DNA of 64,000 bases from Flavobacterium branchiicola (GTDB lineage Bacteria > Bacteroidota > Bacteroidia > Flavobacteriales > Flavobacteriaceae). A program made the translations under genes and the position numbers. Shown here one piece after another: positions 52,446-62,208 of this stretch. Position 1 is the first letter of the stretch. Every line of letters begins with the position of its first letter. Where the stretch lies: the NCBI RefSeq assembly GCF_018383905.1, contig NZ_JAGYWA010000008.1, forward strand, positions 1-64,000, in the 5' to 3' direction. The notes under the pieces are model-generated. The model was not told the origin of the DNA. It saw nothing but the letters and a program-made list of their open reading frames with translations, and searched no databases.

Positions 52446-53049
52446 CGATATACAAAACGCATGGAATAACGAAAAGAGCGAAAATGTTATTCTTCCTAAT
52501 AATCTGGAAAAAATACAGGCAGCACACACGCCTCTGGACAGGATTAAAAAAAATCTAAAAAATGAATTCGTTTATCAGATTTTTTCAATTGTTGCAATTG
52601 GCCTGGTACCTTTATTTTACGAGTTCCCGAGAAAAATAATCATTTTGTATTATTTGCTTTTTAGTTTTTACGTGGTGGTTTGCGTTTATTATTTAATAAA
52701 ATTTTACAGTTTTTATAAAAGACTAAGTGCAATAACTTTAAAAACTAAAGATAGTTTATACGAAACGTATTTTGATATCAGGTTAAATATGGAATTGTAT
52801 AAAACGTTTGGGTTTGCCTTAACGCCATTTTTAATCTTGTATTTAATTGGTATTTTTTATTACTCAGCTGCCAAAGTTCCCGGATTTCTATCGAAAGAGT
52901 TTACGAACAATCAAGTAATAGCATTGTTTTCGGTAGTGGTTTTTACAATGGTTTTTATGGGAATTTCATTAGAATGGTGGGTGAAGAAATTTTACGGCAA
53001 ATCTGCAGATGAAATAAGGAAAGTAATTGACGAATTGAGAGAAGAATAA
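52435..53049 (+). CDS. Membrane protein, candidate anti-sigma factor
   Basis: 204 residues, overlapping the sigma factor gene by 11 bases. A soluble N-terminal part of about 45 residues begins MDFNDIQNAWNNEK, a start often seen in Bacteroidota proteins placed behind ECF factors. Four transmembrane helices follow (about 47-63, 68-88, 125-143, 160-180), then a charged tail. There is no zinc-binding anti-sigma motif. Sigma binding by the N-terminal part is inferred only from the overlap. The hairpin at 53061-53081 ends the transcript. Confidence 0.7.
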   Translation: MDFNDIQNAWNNEKSENVILPNNLEKIQAAHTPLDRIKKNLKNEFVYQIFSIVAIGLVPLFYEFPRKIIILYYLLFSFYVVVCVYYLIKFYSFYKRLSAITLKTKDSLYETYFDIRLNMELYKTFGFALTPFLILYLIGIFYYSAAKVPGFLSKEFTNNQVIALFSVVVFTMVFMGISLEWWVKKFYGKSADEIRKVIDELREE

Positions 53050-53150
53050 ATAAAAAACAGAACCCATCGTAATGATGGGTTTATTGTTTAGTGATATTTT
53101 GTATGATAGCACACTGATATAACGGATTTTACGGATTAACACAGATTGTC
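53048..53150 (+). repeat. About 100-bp direct repeat, copy 1, with terminator hairpin
   Basis: Contains the hairpin AACCCATC (53061-53068) with GATGGGTT (53074-53081), which ends the sigma operon, and continues into the GGATTTTACGGATTA element. About 90 percent identical to 53328-53431. Confidence 0.75.
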
Positions 53151-53327
53151 ATCAATAAGTGTTAAATAGAATAAAAAAAAATCGCGTAAATCCGTTGAAT
53201 CAGTACCATCAGTGGTCTTTAATCATTGCAAAAAGAATTAAGGCTTTATTGGGGAGGGTCACAGATAAAACGAATTAACACCAATTGCCTAAAAGCATTA
53301 AAAAGAAATAAAAAATGAAATTTTAAT

Positions 53328-53431
53328 GAATAAAAAATAGAACCCATCGTAATGATGGGTTTATTGTTTATTGGTATTTTTGCATGCTGGCACACTGATA
53401 AAACGGATTTTACGGATTAGCACAGATTGTC
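53328..53431 (+). repeat. About 100-bp direct repeat, copy 2, upstream of bioD
   Basis: Second copy of the unit at 53048-53150, with the same hairpin (53341-53348 with 53354-53361), 280 bases downstream. The sequence between and around the copies (53050-53501) has no gene. Confidence 0.75.
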
Positions 53432-53501
53432 AATAAACATAAATAAAAATAAAAAATTCGCGGACATCAGTTCAATCTGTATAATCCGTGGCCAAAATAG
53501 C

Positions 53502-54122
53502 ATGAAAATATTTGTAACAGGAATTTCAACCGATGTGGGTAAAACCATAGCTTCTTCAATTATCGTTGAATCCTTAGAAGCCGATTACTGGAAACCAATT
53601 CAGGCGGGAGATTTAGATAACTCAGACAGTCATAAAATAAAAGCCAGAATTTCGAATGAAAAAACAAAAATATTCGAAAATAGTTATAAGCTAAATACAC
53701 CCGCAAGTCCACATTTGGCTGCAGAAATTGACGGAATCACAATTGATTTAAAGGAGATTAAAGAGCCAAAAACCAAAAATCATTTAGTTATAGAAGGGGC
53801 TGGCGGAATTTTTGTTCCACTAAATGAAAAAGATACAATTATAGATTTAATTCAACCCGATTATAAGATAATTGTAGTTTCAAGACATTATCTGGGGAGC
53901 ATCAATCATACTTTACTAACGATTGAAGCAATTCAGTATCACGGATTTAAAATCGACGGAATTATCTTTAGCGGAAGCGAAAACAAATCAACGGAAAGTT
54001 TGATTCTGAATAAAACAGGAGTAAAATGCATTGGAAGAATAGAGGAAGAACCTTATTTTGACCAAAATGTAATTAAGGAATATGCCGATTTGTTTCGTGA
54101 AAATCTTTTACAACTTCAATAA
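53502..54122 (+). CDS. bioD: Dethiobiotin synthetase
   Basis: 206 residues from the ATG at 53502, which gives the family start KIFVTGISTDVGKT (P-loop). Further blocks are YWKPIQAGD and VIEGAGGIFVPLNEKDTI, with the catalytic Lys and the Glu/Gly loop. It closes the ureido ring of dethiobiotin with ATP and CO2. The frame is open 25 codons upstream, but only through the dispersed repeat. bioA follows after 66 bases, so the two are probably co-transcribed. Confidence 0.93.
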   Translation: MKIFVTGISTDVGKTIASSIIVESLEADYWKPIQAGDLDNSDSHKIKARISNEKTKIFENSYKLNTPASPHLAAEIDGITIDLKEIKEPKTKNHLVIEGAGGIFVPLNEKDTIIDLIQPDYKIIVVSRHYLGSINHTLLTIEAIQYHGFKIDGIIFSGSENKSTESLILNKTGVKCIGRIEEEPYFDQNVIKEYADLFRENLLQLQ

Positions 54123-54188
54123 TAATTGCAATAACAATTTCAAAAATTAATGTTAATCTGAAATCGTTAATCAAAAATCATCAATCGT

Positions 54189-55460
54189 ATGACTTTAACA
54201 GAAAAAGACAGCCAATACCTTTGGCATCCTTATACACAGCACAAAACATCTCAAACTCCAATTGCCATTTCAAGAGGTGAAGGAGCATTGCTTTGGGACG
54301 AAAACAATAAAGAATATATAGACGCGATTGCATCCTGGTGGGTAAATCCGTTTGGGCATAGTAATAAATTTATTGCCGATGCCATTTATAAACAATTAAC
54401 TACTTTAGAGCATGTTTTATTTGGAGGTTTTACACACGAACCTGCAATAAAAGTAGCAGAAAAACTGATGGAGATTTTACCTAAGAATCAACAAAAAATC
54501 TTCTTTTCAGATAATGGTTCAACAGCAGTTGAAGTAGCGATAAAAGTTGCATTACAGTATTTTTTTAATAAAGGAGAAAAGCGCACCACAATAATCGCTT
54601 TTGAAAATGCTTTTCACGGTGATACTTTTGCTGCAATGGCCGCAAGCGGAATTTCATTTTACACACAGGCTTTTCAGGGAATGTTTATAGACGTTGTTCG
54701 AATTCCGGTTCCGGTAAAAGGACAGGAAGAAGCGAGTTTTGATGCGTTGAAAAATGTCATTGAAAATCATAATTGTGCAGGGTTTATTTTTGAGCCTCTG
54801 GTTCAGGGTGCAGCCGGAATGGTTATGTACGAACCGGAAGCTTTGGCAAAACTAATTGAGATTTGTAAAGAACATAATGTTTTAACAATTGCCGATGAAG
54901 TAATGACGGGTTTTGGTAAAACGGGAAAAACTTTTGCAATGGATTATGTGGATGAAAATCCGGATATGATTTGTCTTTCTAAAGCGTTGACTGGTGGAAC
55001 CATCCCGATGGCAATTACCACTTTTACTCAGGAAGTTTTTGATGCTTTTTATGATGACGATATTAATAAAGCGTTGTTTCATGGACATACTTTTACCGCA
55101 AATCCAACAGGATGTGCGGCGGCTTTGGCGAGTATAGATTTATTACAGACCAATGAAATGCAGGCCAATATTGCACGCATCAATAAAAGCCATCTTGAAT
55201 TTCAGAGCAAAATTGAAAATCATCCAAAAGTTGTTACAGCCAGAACATTAGGTGTTATCTTTGCAGTTGAAATTAAATCTGAGGCAGAGGAAAGTTATTA
55301 TGGCTCAATGCGCACGAAACTCTATAATTTCTTTATTGATAAAGGAGTTGTTTTAAGACCGGTTGGGAACATTGTTTATATTCTTCCTCCGTATATAATG
55401 ACAGACGTACAACTTCAAAAAGTGTATAAAACTATTGAAGAAGCTATAGTAATGGTTTAA
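54189..55460 (+). CDS. bioA: Adenosylmethionine-8-amino-7-oxononanoate aminotransferase
   Basis: 423 residues, class-III PLP aminotransferase that converts the BioF product to 7,8-diaminononanoate. LWHPYTQHKT at the start is typical of BioA, WWVNPFGHS contains the residues of the substrate pocket, IADEVMTGFGKTG holds the cofactor Asp, and LSKALTGG the PLP lysine (Lys265). Length is normal. It forms the core of the biotin operon with bioD. Confidence 0.95.
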   Translation: MTLTEKDSQYLWHPYTQHKTSQTPIAISRGEGALLWDENNKEYIDAIASWWVNPFGHSNKFIADAIYKQLTTLEHVLFGGFTHEPAIKVAEKLMEILPKNQQKIFFSDNGSTAVEVAIKVALQYFFNKGEKRTTIIAFENAFHGDTFAAMAASGISFYTQAFQGMFIDVVRIPVPVKGQEEASFDALKNVIENHNCAGFIFEPLVQGAAGMVMYEPEALAKLIEICKEHNVLTIADEVMTGFGKTGKTFAMDYVDENPDMICLSKALTGGTIPMAITTFTQEVFDAFYDDDINKALFHGHTFTANPTGCAAALASIDLLQTNEMQANIARINKSHLEFQSKIENHPKVVTARTLGVIFAVEIKSEAEESYYGSMRTKLYNFFIDKGVVLRPVGNIVYILPPYIMTDVQLQKVYKTIEEAIVMV

Positions 55461-55600
55461 AACTGAACGGAAGATTTAACGGATTTTACTGATTTTGTGT
55501 TTTAAGATTAATAATCGGTGTAAATCAGTAACATGCGTGTAATCGGCGTTCCATTTTTAACAAAACTTCGCGAACTTTGCGTTTTTAAAATCCACAAAAA

Positions 55601-56767
55601 TTGAATAAAAAAATATCCATAACCGCTTTTTCTTCTATTTCTCCATTAGGAAATAATGCTGAAGAAGTTTGGGGAAAATATAAGGAAGAGCAACATTGCT
55701 TTTCAAAACAATTTTTAGATCAGCAGGAAACTTCGGTAGCTGCATTAAGTTCTGAATCTAAACAAATTGTTGCTCAAATACGAGAATCAGATTCTAAATA
55801 TAAATTCCTGGATGACTCTGTTTTATTTGCTTTGGCAGCTTCTCGAAAAGCTGTTGAGCAGGCAGGATGGAGTTCTGACGATGTTTTCGGAATCAATATT
55901 GGTTCATCAAGGGGGGCAACCGATTTATTCGAAAAGCATTATAAAGAGTATATAGATACCGGAAAAGCACAGACTCTTGCGTCTCCAACAACAACATTAG
56001 GAAATATATCTTCCTGGATTGCGCATGATTTGCAAAGTGTTGGTCCCGAAATTTCGCATTCAATAACCTGCTCTACTGCACTTCATTCTTTATTGAACGG
56101 AGTTGCATGGTTAAAATCCGGTATGGCGGATAAGTTTTTGGTTGGAGGAAGTGAAGCGCCTTTAACTGATTTTACAATTGCTCAAATGCGGGCTTTAAAA
56201 ATTTATTCCCGTATTGATCAGGATCAGGAGAACTGGCCCAATTTGGCTTTTGATTTTGAGAAAACCCAAAACACCATGATTTTGGGCGAAGGCGCTGCAG
56301 TTTGTTGTTTAGAAGCCGGGGAAAAAGAAAATGCAATCGCTTATGTAACGGGAGTTGGATATGCAACGGAGATTTTAGAACACAATATTTCGATTTCTGC
56401 GGAAGCAACCTGTTTCCAAAAATCAATGAAAATGGCTTTAGAAGGAGAAAATCCTGAAGATATTGATGCAATTGTAATGCATGCACCCGGAACCATAAAA
56501 GGTGATTTGACGGAGCTTCGTGCTATTGAAAAAGTATTTGGTTCTAAGTTGCCTTTATTAACTACAAACAAATGGAAAATCGGACATACTTTTGGAGCTT
56601 CAGGGATTCTGAGTTTAGAACTGGCTCTTTTAATGATGCAGAACGATACATTTATTGGTGTGCCATTTGGAGAAAATCAAAATCAAAATAAAGCAATTAA
56701 AAAGGTTTTAATTAATGCAGTTGGTTTTGGTGGAAACGCAGTAAGTGTTTTAATTGAAAAGAGATAA
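55601..56767 (+). CDS. Beta-ketoacyl-ACP synthase (FabF-like) in the biotin cluster
   Basis: 388 residues of the condensing-enzyme family. The catalytic triad is intact: Cys157 in SITCSTALHS, His294 in VMHAPGT and His329 in KIGHTFGASG. It is shorter and more divergent than the housekeeping FabF. The start is a TTG (55601) without a nearby ATG. It is 140 bases behind bioA, with a dispersed repeat between. No bioC, bioH or bioW is seen here, so an involvement in making the pimeloyl chain is a reasonable but unproven idea. Alternatively it serves a specialised fatty acid. Confidence 0.85.
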   Translation: MNKKISITAFSSISPLGNNAEEVWGKYKEEQHCFSKQFLDQQETSVAALSSESKQIVAQIRESDSKYKFLDDSVLFALAASRKAVEQAGWSSDDVFGINIGSSRGATDLFEKHYKEYIDTGKAQTLASPTTTLGNISSWIAHDLQSVGPEISHSITCSTALHSLLNGVAWLKSGMADKFLVGGSEAPLTDFTIAQMRALKIYSRIDQDQENWPNLAFDFEKTQNTMILGEGAAVCCLEAGEKENAIAYVTGVGYATEILEHNISISAEATCFQKSMKMALEGENPEDIDAIVMHAPGTIKGDLTELRAIEKVFGSKLPLLTTNKWKIGHTFGASGILSLELALLMMQNDTFIGVPFGENQNQNKAIKKVLINAVGFGGNAVSVLIEKR

Positions 56768-56790
56768 CTAATAAAGTATATTTTGAGTAT

Positions 56791-56822
56791 AAAAAAACCA
56801 TTCCAATCTGGAATGTTTTTTT
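56791..56822. terminator. Bidirectional terminator
   Basis: Stem CATTCC (56799-56804) with GGAATG (56810-56815), extended by A and T runs on either side. It serves the ketosynthase gene and the convergent T9SS gene. Confidence 0.75.
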
Positions 56823-56841
56823 TATGACCAATTATTTTGTT

Positions 56842-59800
56842 CTATTGAAGAAGAACTTTTTTAGAAACGACAAAGTCATTGTCTAAAGTTACTTTTACAA
56901 TTAAAACCTGATTACCAGATTGTAAATTTGAAAGTTGTAATTCAGATGCGTTTACTTTCTTTTTATCATAAAGCAATTTACCTGAAATATCATAAACAGA
57001 AACTTCTTTTATCATTTCTTTTGATGATAGAACTTTAATGATTTTATCTTTTACAGTAACTAAAACACCGTTTTCAATGTTTTCATAGTCATCGATTCCA
57101 AGTGTTTTATTCGTATAACGAAGAACAAAACGATCTGTAAAAGTACCGATAGCTGTAGTAAAAGTATAATTACCTGCACGTAGATCTATTATTTGTCCTG
57201 TCTTTTTATCTTCAAGAAATACCGCCTGATTTGTAAATAACCCGTCACCATGATCAATTGCGATAGTGAAATCACCGGCAATTGTAGTTACATATCCCAA
57301 CGGAATTAGGTCAGTTTTCTCAAATGGCAATGCGCGTCCCTGAACAGTAAGTTTATCAGTATCATTAATACTATAAAAATCAAGGTAAGTATTGCCGCTC
57401 ATTGTCCATCCATCATAGTTATTATCCCATCCATTTGTTGCGCCATCTACGTAACCCACTAAAACTTGTTTGAAAGCGCCTTTAGCATTGGTAAGATTCA
57501 ACCAAATACGATTTTTTTCAATTTCATCAGAACCATTGGTTTTGTAAAATTGTTTGTTGTTTGCTGCAACTCTCATATCATTGGTAAACTTCACCTTAAC
57601 ATTGGTAGACGGAGTTGCAAAGAACGCCTGTCCAGCAGCGATTTTTCCCAATGGTTTACTTCCGCCAGTTTTCGCCGGACCAGTTGCTACTCCGCCAGCT
57701 AAAGTATAAACAGCATAGTCATTAACGGTATAATTGTATTTCGCATCACCCAAAACGGCATCACTTGGTGGGCTGTTATGTGTCCAGAAATACAATGCAC
57801 CAATGTCATTTCCTGCAAGGGAATTTATTTTGATTAATTTATCTGCATCTATCGCTGATGGATACGGATTTCCTAATAAATAAGAACGAGTAGCAACAGG
57901 AGTTATTTCGATATCACCATTGTTTGGTGTTCCAAAAAATGAGGCATTATAAACTGCAGGAATCTCTATGCTGTAAGTTTGTGGCGCTCTTACTATATAG
58001 CCATTACCAGGAGTCATTGTCATTGTTCCGTTGTAATTAATTTTCCATGCATCAGTAGCAGAGTCGTAATTATAATATTTGTCAGCTAAAGTTCCCGGTG
58101 ATAATTTTTTAAGCGTAAAGTTTGATGATGCAGTTACTGGAGAAGACCAGAAAGTAAAATCATAACGACGAACAGGTGCACTGGTTCTTTGTAATTCGAA
58201 AGAGCTTATATCTCCCGTAAACATTGTTTTGCTAGTGTTATTTTGTAATAATGAACCTCCGTTTTGTACTAAAAGTTTACCACCTGTGGCAACGGTTATA
58301 TTTTCGTTTACTGTTAATGTTTTGTCAGCCGGAATGATAAGGGTTGCTCCTGCTTTAATGGTACACGAACAAACTTCAATATCCGATTGCAGTGTTGTAC
58401 TGCCCGATATTGTAATTGCTGTTACACCAGTCGGAGCATTACCTGTTCCGTTATAAATAGTTTCAACCGGAATAAATTTCACATTTACATTGGCATCACC
58501 ACCATCTTCTCTTAAGCGAATTTCGACTCTTGAGTTTTTATTCAGAGAATAATTTTTATCAAGAAAAACAGATCCGGTAGAATAACTTCTGGTAAATACT
58601 AAAACATCATCAATTCGAATTTCTGTTACATCATCATTGCTTACAACCTGAATTTGGTAATCTCCACATGGAAATCCTTTTCTTCTGTGTGTAAGGGTAA
58701 AATTGTCAACTTGTATTGGAGCACCTTGCCATTGCGCAGAACTTGAAGGAGATAATTTTTTGTTCCAGAATGATTCAGAATTCAGATTTAAATTAGAGTC
58801 AACATAAGTTCCGGCATAACTGGTTTTGATATTATCCAGATTTAAATCAGCTTGTGTAAAACCAAAAACATTCCACACATTATCTCCATAAGGAAGAGAT
58901 TGATCTCCTTTTACCAATCCGTATAAAAATGATACTCTTGAAGCGCCTGCTTTTTCGTAGTATTCCAGCATAAAAGTATGGGTTCCTGCTGTACTGATAG
59001 TATATTGACCAGTATATCTGTTATAACCATGATCACCCCATGAACCTGAAGGACTAACGGTTACTAAAACATTATCAACATATAATCGAACTCCATCATC
59101 ACCACCAATATTAAAGTTGTAAGTTCCGGCTTCGGCGTTAGTTTGCATTAAATAACGAACATAGAATCTGTCGCTTGGCACGGTGCCACAAAAGGCATCG
59201 GCCTCTACGCTGGCATCACCAGTAATTGTTCCGGTATCAATATTGCGATCAAAATTAGGGTTTTCTGCAACAGTACCTACGTAAGTTGTCATCGCAGGAT
59301 TATCTCCCGTATAAGTATAAACATATCCTTTCCAGTAATTAATTCCCGGAGTTAAAGTTGCAATACAAGGCGGTGCTGTAACGGTAACCGTTACTGTCGC
59401 TGATGAATATGAAGTTCCTTTAGTTAGTGTGTAGGTAAAAGAAGTTGTTCCTGTAAATCCTAGTGTTGGAGTAAAAGTAATATTACTTGTACCATTAACC
59501 ACAACAGAACCACCAGTGCTTGGTTGTGTAGAAGTTATTGAAGTAGAGGAATCGTAATTTTCATCATTTGTTAAAATAGGAATATTTATAGCTGTTTTAT
59601 TATCTGTATTTGCAGTATCAGGATTTGCAATTAATAAGTTGGAAGAATCTACAATACCTGTAATAGTCGGACCTAATTCTCCTCCTACGTCGTGTTTTAT
59701 TTTGAAATAACCATTTGATACATCAGTTACACCATAAGGGTATATTCTAATATAAAAGGTCTGATTAGTTAAACTTGTAGCCGTAACATTAGCAGGGAAA

Positions 59801-61065
59801 TTCATAACAACTTCTGTGTCAGTGTTTTTTACTGTGGTAGTTTCGCCCTTAAGAATTTTTCCTCCATCAGTAAAGTTTGAATCTGTAGAATATCTTACCT
59901 GATATTTAGTTGGTCCTGTACTTCCGTTAGGTGAGTTGTATATAAATCTAAACTCTGAGAGAATTAGTTTATAATTCGGTTTTGGTTTAACACTTACTTC
60001 AATATATTTATTAAGATTAAGTGCATTCGTGTTTTGCAAATTACTTATATTAAAGTAATTTGAATTTGAGCCGCTATTTGTAATTAAAGTTAAGCCACCT
60101 GCAGTGATGTCGTTTCCTATTATGTTAGGATCTGTTACCACAGCTTTTGGTTTATCTATTGCACCGTTCCAGATAATCAATCGAGGTGTAATTTCAGTAA
60201 CGATAATATAAACTGTTGCGGTAGAGGTTTTTACTCCACTGGTTAGAGTGTAGGTAAAAGATGTAGTACCCTTAAAGTTTGTGGCTGGTGTGAAATTTAA
60301 AATATTATTCGTATTTGTCACAGTTCCATCATTAACAGGAGGCTGTGTATAAGTCATAGTTGCTCCGGTATAATTAGTGTCATTCGTTAACGGATCAAAC
60401 GCAATTGCTCTTTTTTCCTGAGTAATTATATTATCATTATTTGCATTCAAGATCGTTGGATCGTAAGTTGAAACCGTCCCAGTAATGGTTGGAGTAGTGC
60501 CTCCAGTGCCAAGAGTATTTTCGTTTGCTAAAAATATTGGAGAATTAGGGTCACTATTAGATTTTAATTTATAGCCATATATGCGTAAGGTTAAAGTTTC
60601 TCCAGCATATAAAGTAATATTTGAAAGATCGAGTGATTTTGTTGGTTTTGCAGAACCTGAATTAGAAGCCGTGGCCTCATCAATTAATAAAGTACTTGTT
60701 GCAAAAGCATCTTTAGAGTAGCGTACTTGGTATCTATATACGTAACCGTTTCCATCTTTTTCATAAGTAAATTTAAAAGCGTTTAGCTTGATTTTATATC
60801 CGGTTTTTGCAGAAACACTGACCTGAAAATATTTAGTATCATCGATGCTAAATGATGTCGGCCATTGAATTCCCATAAAGCCTTGCCATTGTACAGGAGA
60901 AAATGAGATACTGGATCCATCAATATTTCCTGCTGATACAGCTGCTGTAAAGCCTGAATTAATAGTAGGTGATGCATTTGTTGGGCCATTCCATTTTACA
61001 AGGTCAATTTGGGAGAATCCAAAAAAAGGTAATAACAACAAAAATAAAAGTAGAGTTTTTTTCAT
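56842..61065 (-). CDS. Large T9SS-sorted surface protein with PA14 domain
   Basis: 1407 residues: Sec signal peptide (KKTLLLFLLLLPFFGFS), two similar beta-sandwich domains (about 20-200 and 300-475, both with YRYQVRYS- or KYQVRYS-type strands), each followed by a cadherin/Ig-like repeat with GTTSFTYTLT, a PA14 domain (about 570-720, AGTYNFNIGGDDGVRLYVDN), a PA14-adjacent module (to about 880), a long parallel-beta or filamentous part, and a type-A T9SS sorting domain (last 80, VYDISGKLLYDKK). PA14 domains bind carbohydrates. It is probably exported by T9SS and attached or released at the surface. Not part of a visible operon. Confidence 0.87.
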   Translation of the reverse strand: MKKTLLLFLLLLPFFGFSQIDLVKWNGPTNASPTINSGFTAAVSAGNIDGSSISFSPVQWQGFMGIQWPTSFSIDDTKYFQVSVSAKTGYKIKLNAFKFTYEKDGNGYVYRYQVRYSKDAFATSTLLIDEATASNSGSAKPTKSLDLSNITLYAGETLTLRIYGYKLKSNSDPNSPIFLANENTLGTGGTTPTITGTVSTYDPTILNANNDNIITQEKRAIAFDPLTNDTNYTGATMTYTQPPVNDGTVTNTNNILNFTPATNFKGTTSFTYTLTSGVKTSTATVYIIVTEITPRLIIWNGAIDKPKAVVTDPNIIGNDITAGGLTLITNSGSNSNYFNISNLQNTNALNLNKYIEVSVKPKPNYKLILSEFRFIYNSPNGSTGPTKYQVRYSTDSNFTDGGKILKGETTTVKNTDTEVVMNFPANVTATSLTNQTFYIRIYPYGVTDVSNGYFKIKHDVGGELGPTITGIVDSSNLLIANPDTANTDNKTAINIPILTNDENYDSSTSITSTQPSTGGSVVVNGTSNITFTPTLGFTGTTSFTYTLTKGTSYSSATVTVTVTAPPCIATLTPGINYWKGYVYTYTGDNPAMTTYVGTVAENPNFDRNIDTGTITGDASVEADAFCGTVPSDRFYVRYLMQTNAEAGTYNFNIGGDDGVRLYVDNVLVTVSPSGSWGDHGYNRYTGQYTISTAGTHTFMLEYYEKAGASRVSFLYGLVKGDQSLPYGDNVWNVFGFTQADLNLDNIKTSYAGTYVDSNLNLNSESFWNKKLSPSSSAQWQGAPIQVDNFTLTHRRKGFPCGDYQIQVVSNDDVTEIRIDDVLVFTRSYSTGSVFLDKNYSLNKNSRVEIRLREDGGDANVNVKFIPVETIYNGTGNAPTGVTAITISGSTTLQSDIEVCSCTIKAGATLIIPADKTLTVNENITVATGGKLLVQNGGSLLQNNTSKTMFTGDISSFELQRTSAPVRRYDFTFWSSPVTASSNFTLKKLSPGTLADKYYNYDSATDAWKINYNGTMTMTPGNGYIVRAPQTYSIEIPAVYNASFFGTPNNGDIEITPVATRSYLLGNPYPSAIDADKLIKINSLAGNDIGALYFWTHNSPPSDAVLGDAKYNYTVNDYAVYTLAGGVATGPAKTGGSKPLGKIAAGQAFFATPSTNVKVKFTNDMRVAANNKQFYKTNGSDEIEKNRIWLNLTNAKGAFKQVLVGYVDGATNGWDNNYDGWTMSGNTYLDFYSINDTDKLTVQGRALPFEKTDLIPLGYVTTIAGDFTIAIDHGDGLFTNQAVFLEDKKTGQIIDLRAGNYTFTTAIGTFTDRFVLRYTNKTLGIDDYENIENGVLVTVKDKIIKVLSSKEMIKEVSVYDISGKLLYDKKKVNASELQLSNLQSGNQVLIVKVTLDNDFVVSKKVLLQ

Positions 61066-61439
61066 ATTAAATGGCGTAAATCAGGTTGTTATGCTGGCAT
61101 AGTAAATTAGCCGCACAAAGATAGATACATCTACGAGTTTCAAATAATGATGGTTTTCTAAAGGCTAAATAATCGACGAAGTGTTTGAATAAATCGTTGA
61201 AATACACTCTGAATTTTGTGTTTTTATGGATATTCCTATAAATATGAGGTTTAAAAAATAAGAAAAACCGTAAAAATCACACTTAAAATGATTAGTTCTT
61301 AAATGAAAAAGCAAAAAAACGCGAGATAGGGTGAATATTTTTCAAAAAATAAACATTTGTATAGGAGAGTATTTTCTGATAAATGGGGCTTATTTGGAAG
61401 GATTATTATAAGTCGCAAAAAGGCATAAAAAAATGAAAC
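61066..61439. other. Intergenic region, no gene
   Basis: 374 bases of AT-rich sequence with no gene and no exact TAnnTTTG box on the minus strand next to the large T9SS gene. Contains the promoter of that gene by position. Confidence 0.35.
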
Positions 61440-61910
61440 TTAATTTTGTTCCATTTCCTGTACTTTTTCATAAACCAAACTACTTTCGTAACCACGACGG
61501 AGGAGATAGTCGCAGAACTTTTTTCTCTTTTTTAGTTTGTTGTTTTCGGTAATGCTGTTCCAGCATCGTTCTGAAAGTTGGCCAAGAGTTTCTAAATACT
61601 CTTCGGGAGAAATTTCTTTTAATGCGAGATTAATATTGGTAGAAGAAATGTTTCTCAATTTTAATTCGTTTGTAATCCTGATTTTCCCCCAAAATTTAAT
61701 ACGATGTTTCCCTCGCGCGAAACTACAGGCAAATCGGGTTTCGTTTAAAAAGTTTCCTTCAATTAGCTGAACCACAATTAAATCTATTTCATCGCTGGTC
61801 ATTTTAAGACTATATAATTTTGAAACCACTTCATCATGACAACGTTCCTGATAGGCACAAAAGTGTTCTAGTTTCTGTAAAGCTTCTTTGGGAGTAACAA
61901 TTGATTTCAT
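61440..61910 (-). CDS. recX: Regulatory protein RecX
   Basis: 156 residues of the RecX family, which binds and modulates RecA filaments. Visible are the three-helix repeats: ALQKLEHFCAYQERCHDEVV, then NFLNETRFACSFARGKHRIKFWGKIRI, quoted in parts only as a landmark, and KFCDYLLRRGYESSLVYEKV at the C-terminus. The segment RFACSFARGKHRIKFWG is the classic RecX signature. Length is typical. It is not adjacent to recA here. The gap behind it to the next gene (298 bases) holds a promoter for the plus-strand gene. Confidence 0.9.
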   Translation of the reverse strand: MKSIVTPKEALQKLEHFCAYQERCHDEVVSKLYSLKMTSDEIDLIVVQLIEGNFLNETRFACSFARGKHRIKFWGKIRITNELKLRNISSTNINLALKEISPEEYLETLGQLSERCWNSITENNKLKKRKKFCDYLLRRGYESSLVYEKVQEMEQN

Positions 61911-62014
61911 GGCTTTTTTCTTTCTTTTTAACTATAAGTGCTAAAAATAATCATTTTGATGTTAAAATTTGCGTAATAATTGTGCTTATTCTTAAAAAGT
62001 ATTTTCTTAAAATG

Positions 62015-62044
62015 TTGTGTGTGTGCGGAATTAATATATTTTTG
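62015..62044 (+). promoter_or_regulatory. Promoter of the terminal secreted-protein gene
   Basis: TTG at 62015-62017, 19 bases, then TATTTTTG at 62037-62044, an exact fit to the consensus. It predicts a long leader of about 155 bases before the ATG at 62209. Confidence 0.7.
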
Positions 62045-62208
62045 TGCGATAATCTAAAAGATTAAAATCTGCTCAAACAAAACATTTTAAACAATTGATT
62101 GGATGGTTTTTGAAACCAAAATCAAAAGCATTTCGTACATGTATTAAATGCTGTTTTAGGTTTAGTTTGAGATAAAAAAACAAATTTATAATAAATACCA
62201 CAGTATAT

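Noticed and set aside
53427..53501. N-terminal extension of bioD
   Set aside because: The extra 25 codons are translated dispersed repeat; the P-loop start KIFVTGIS follows directly on the ATG at 53502.
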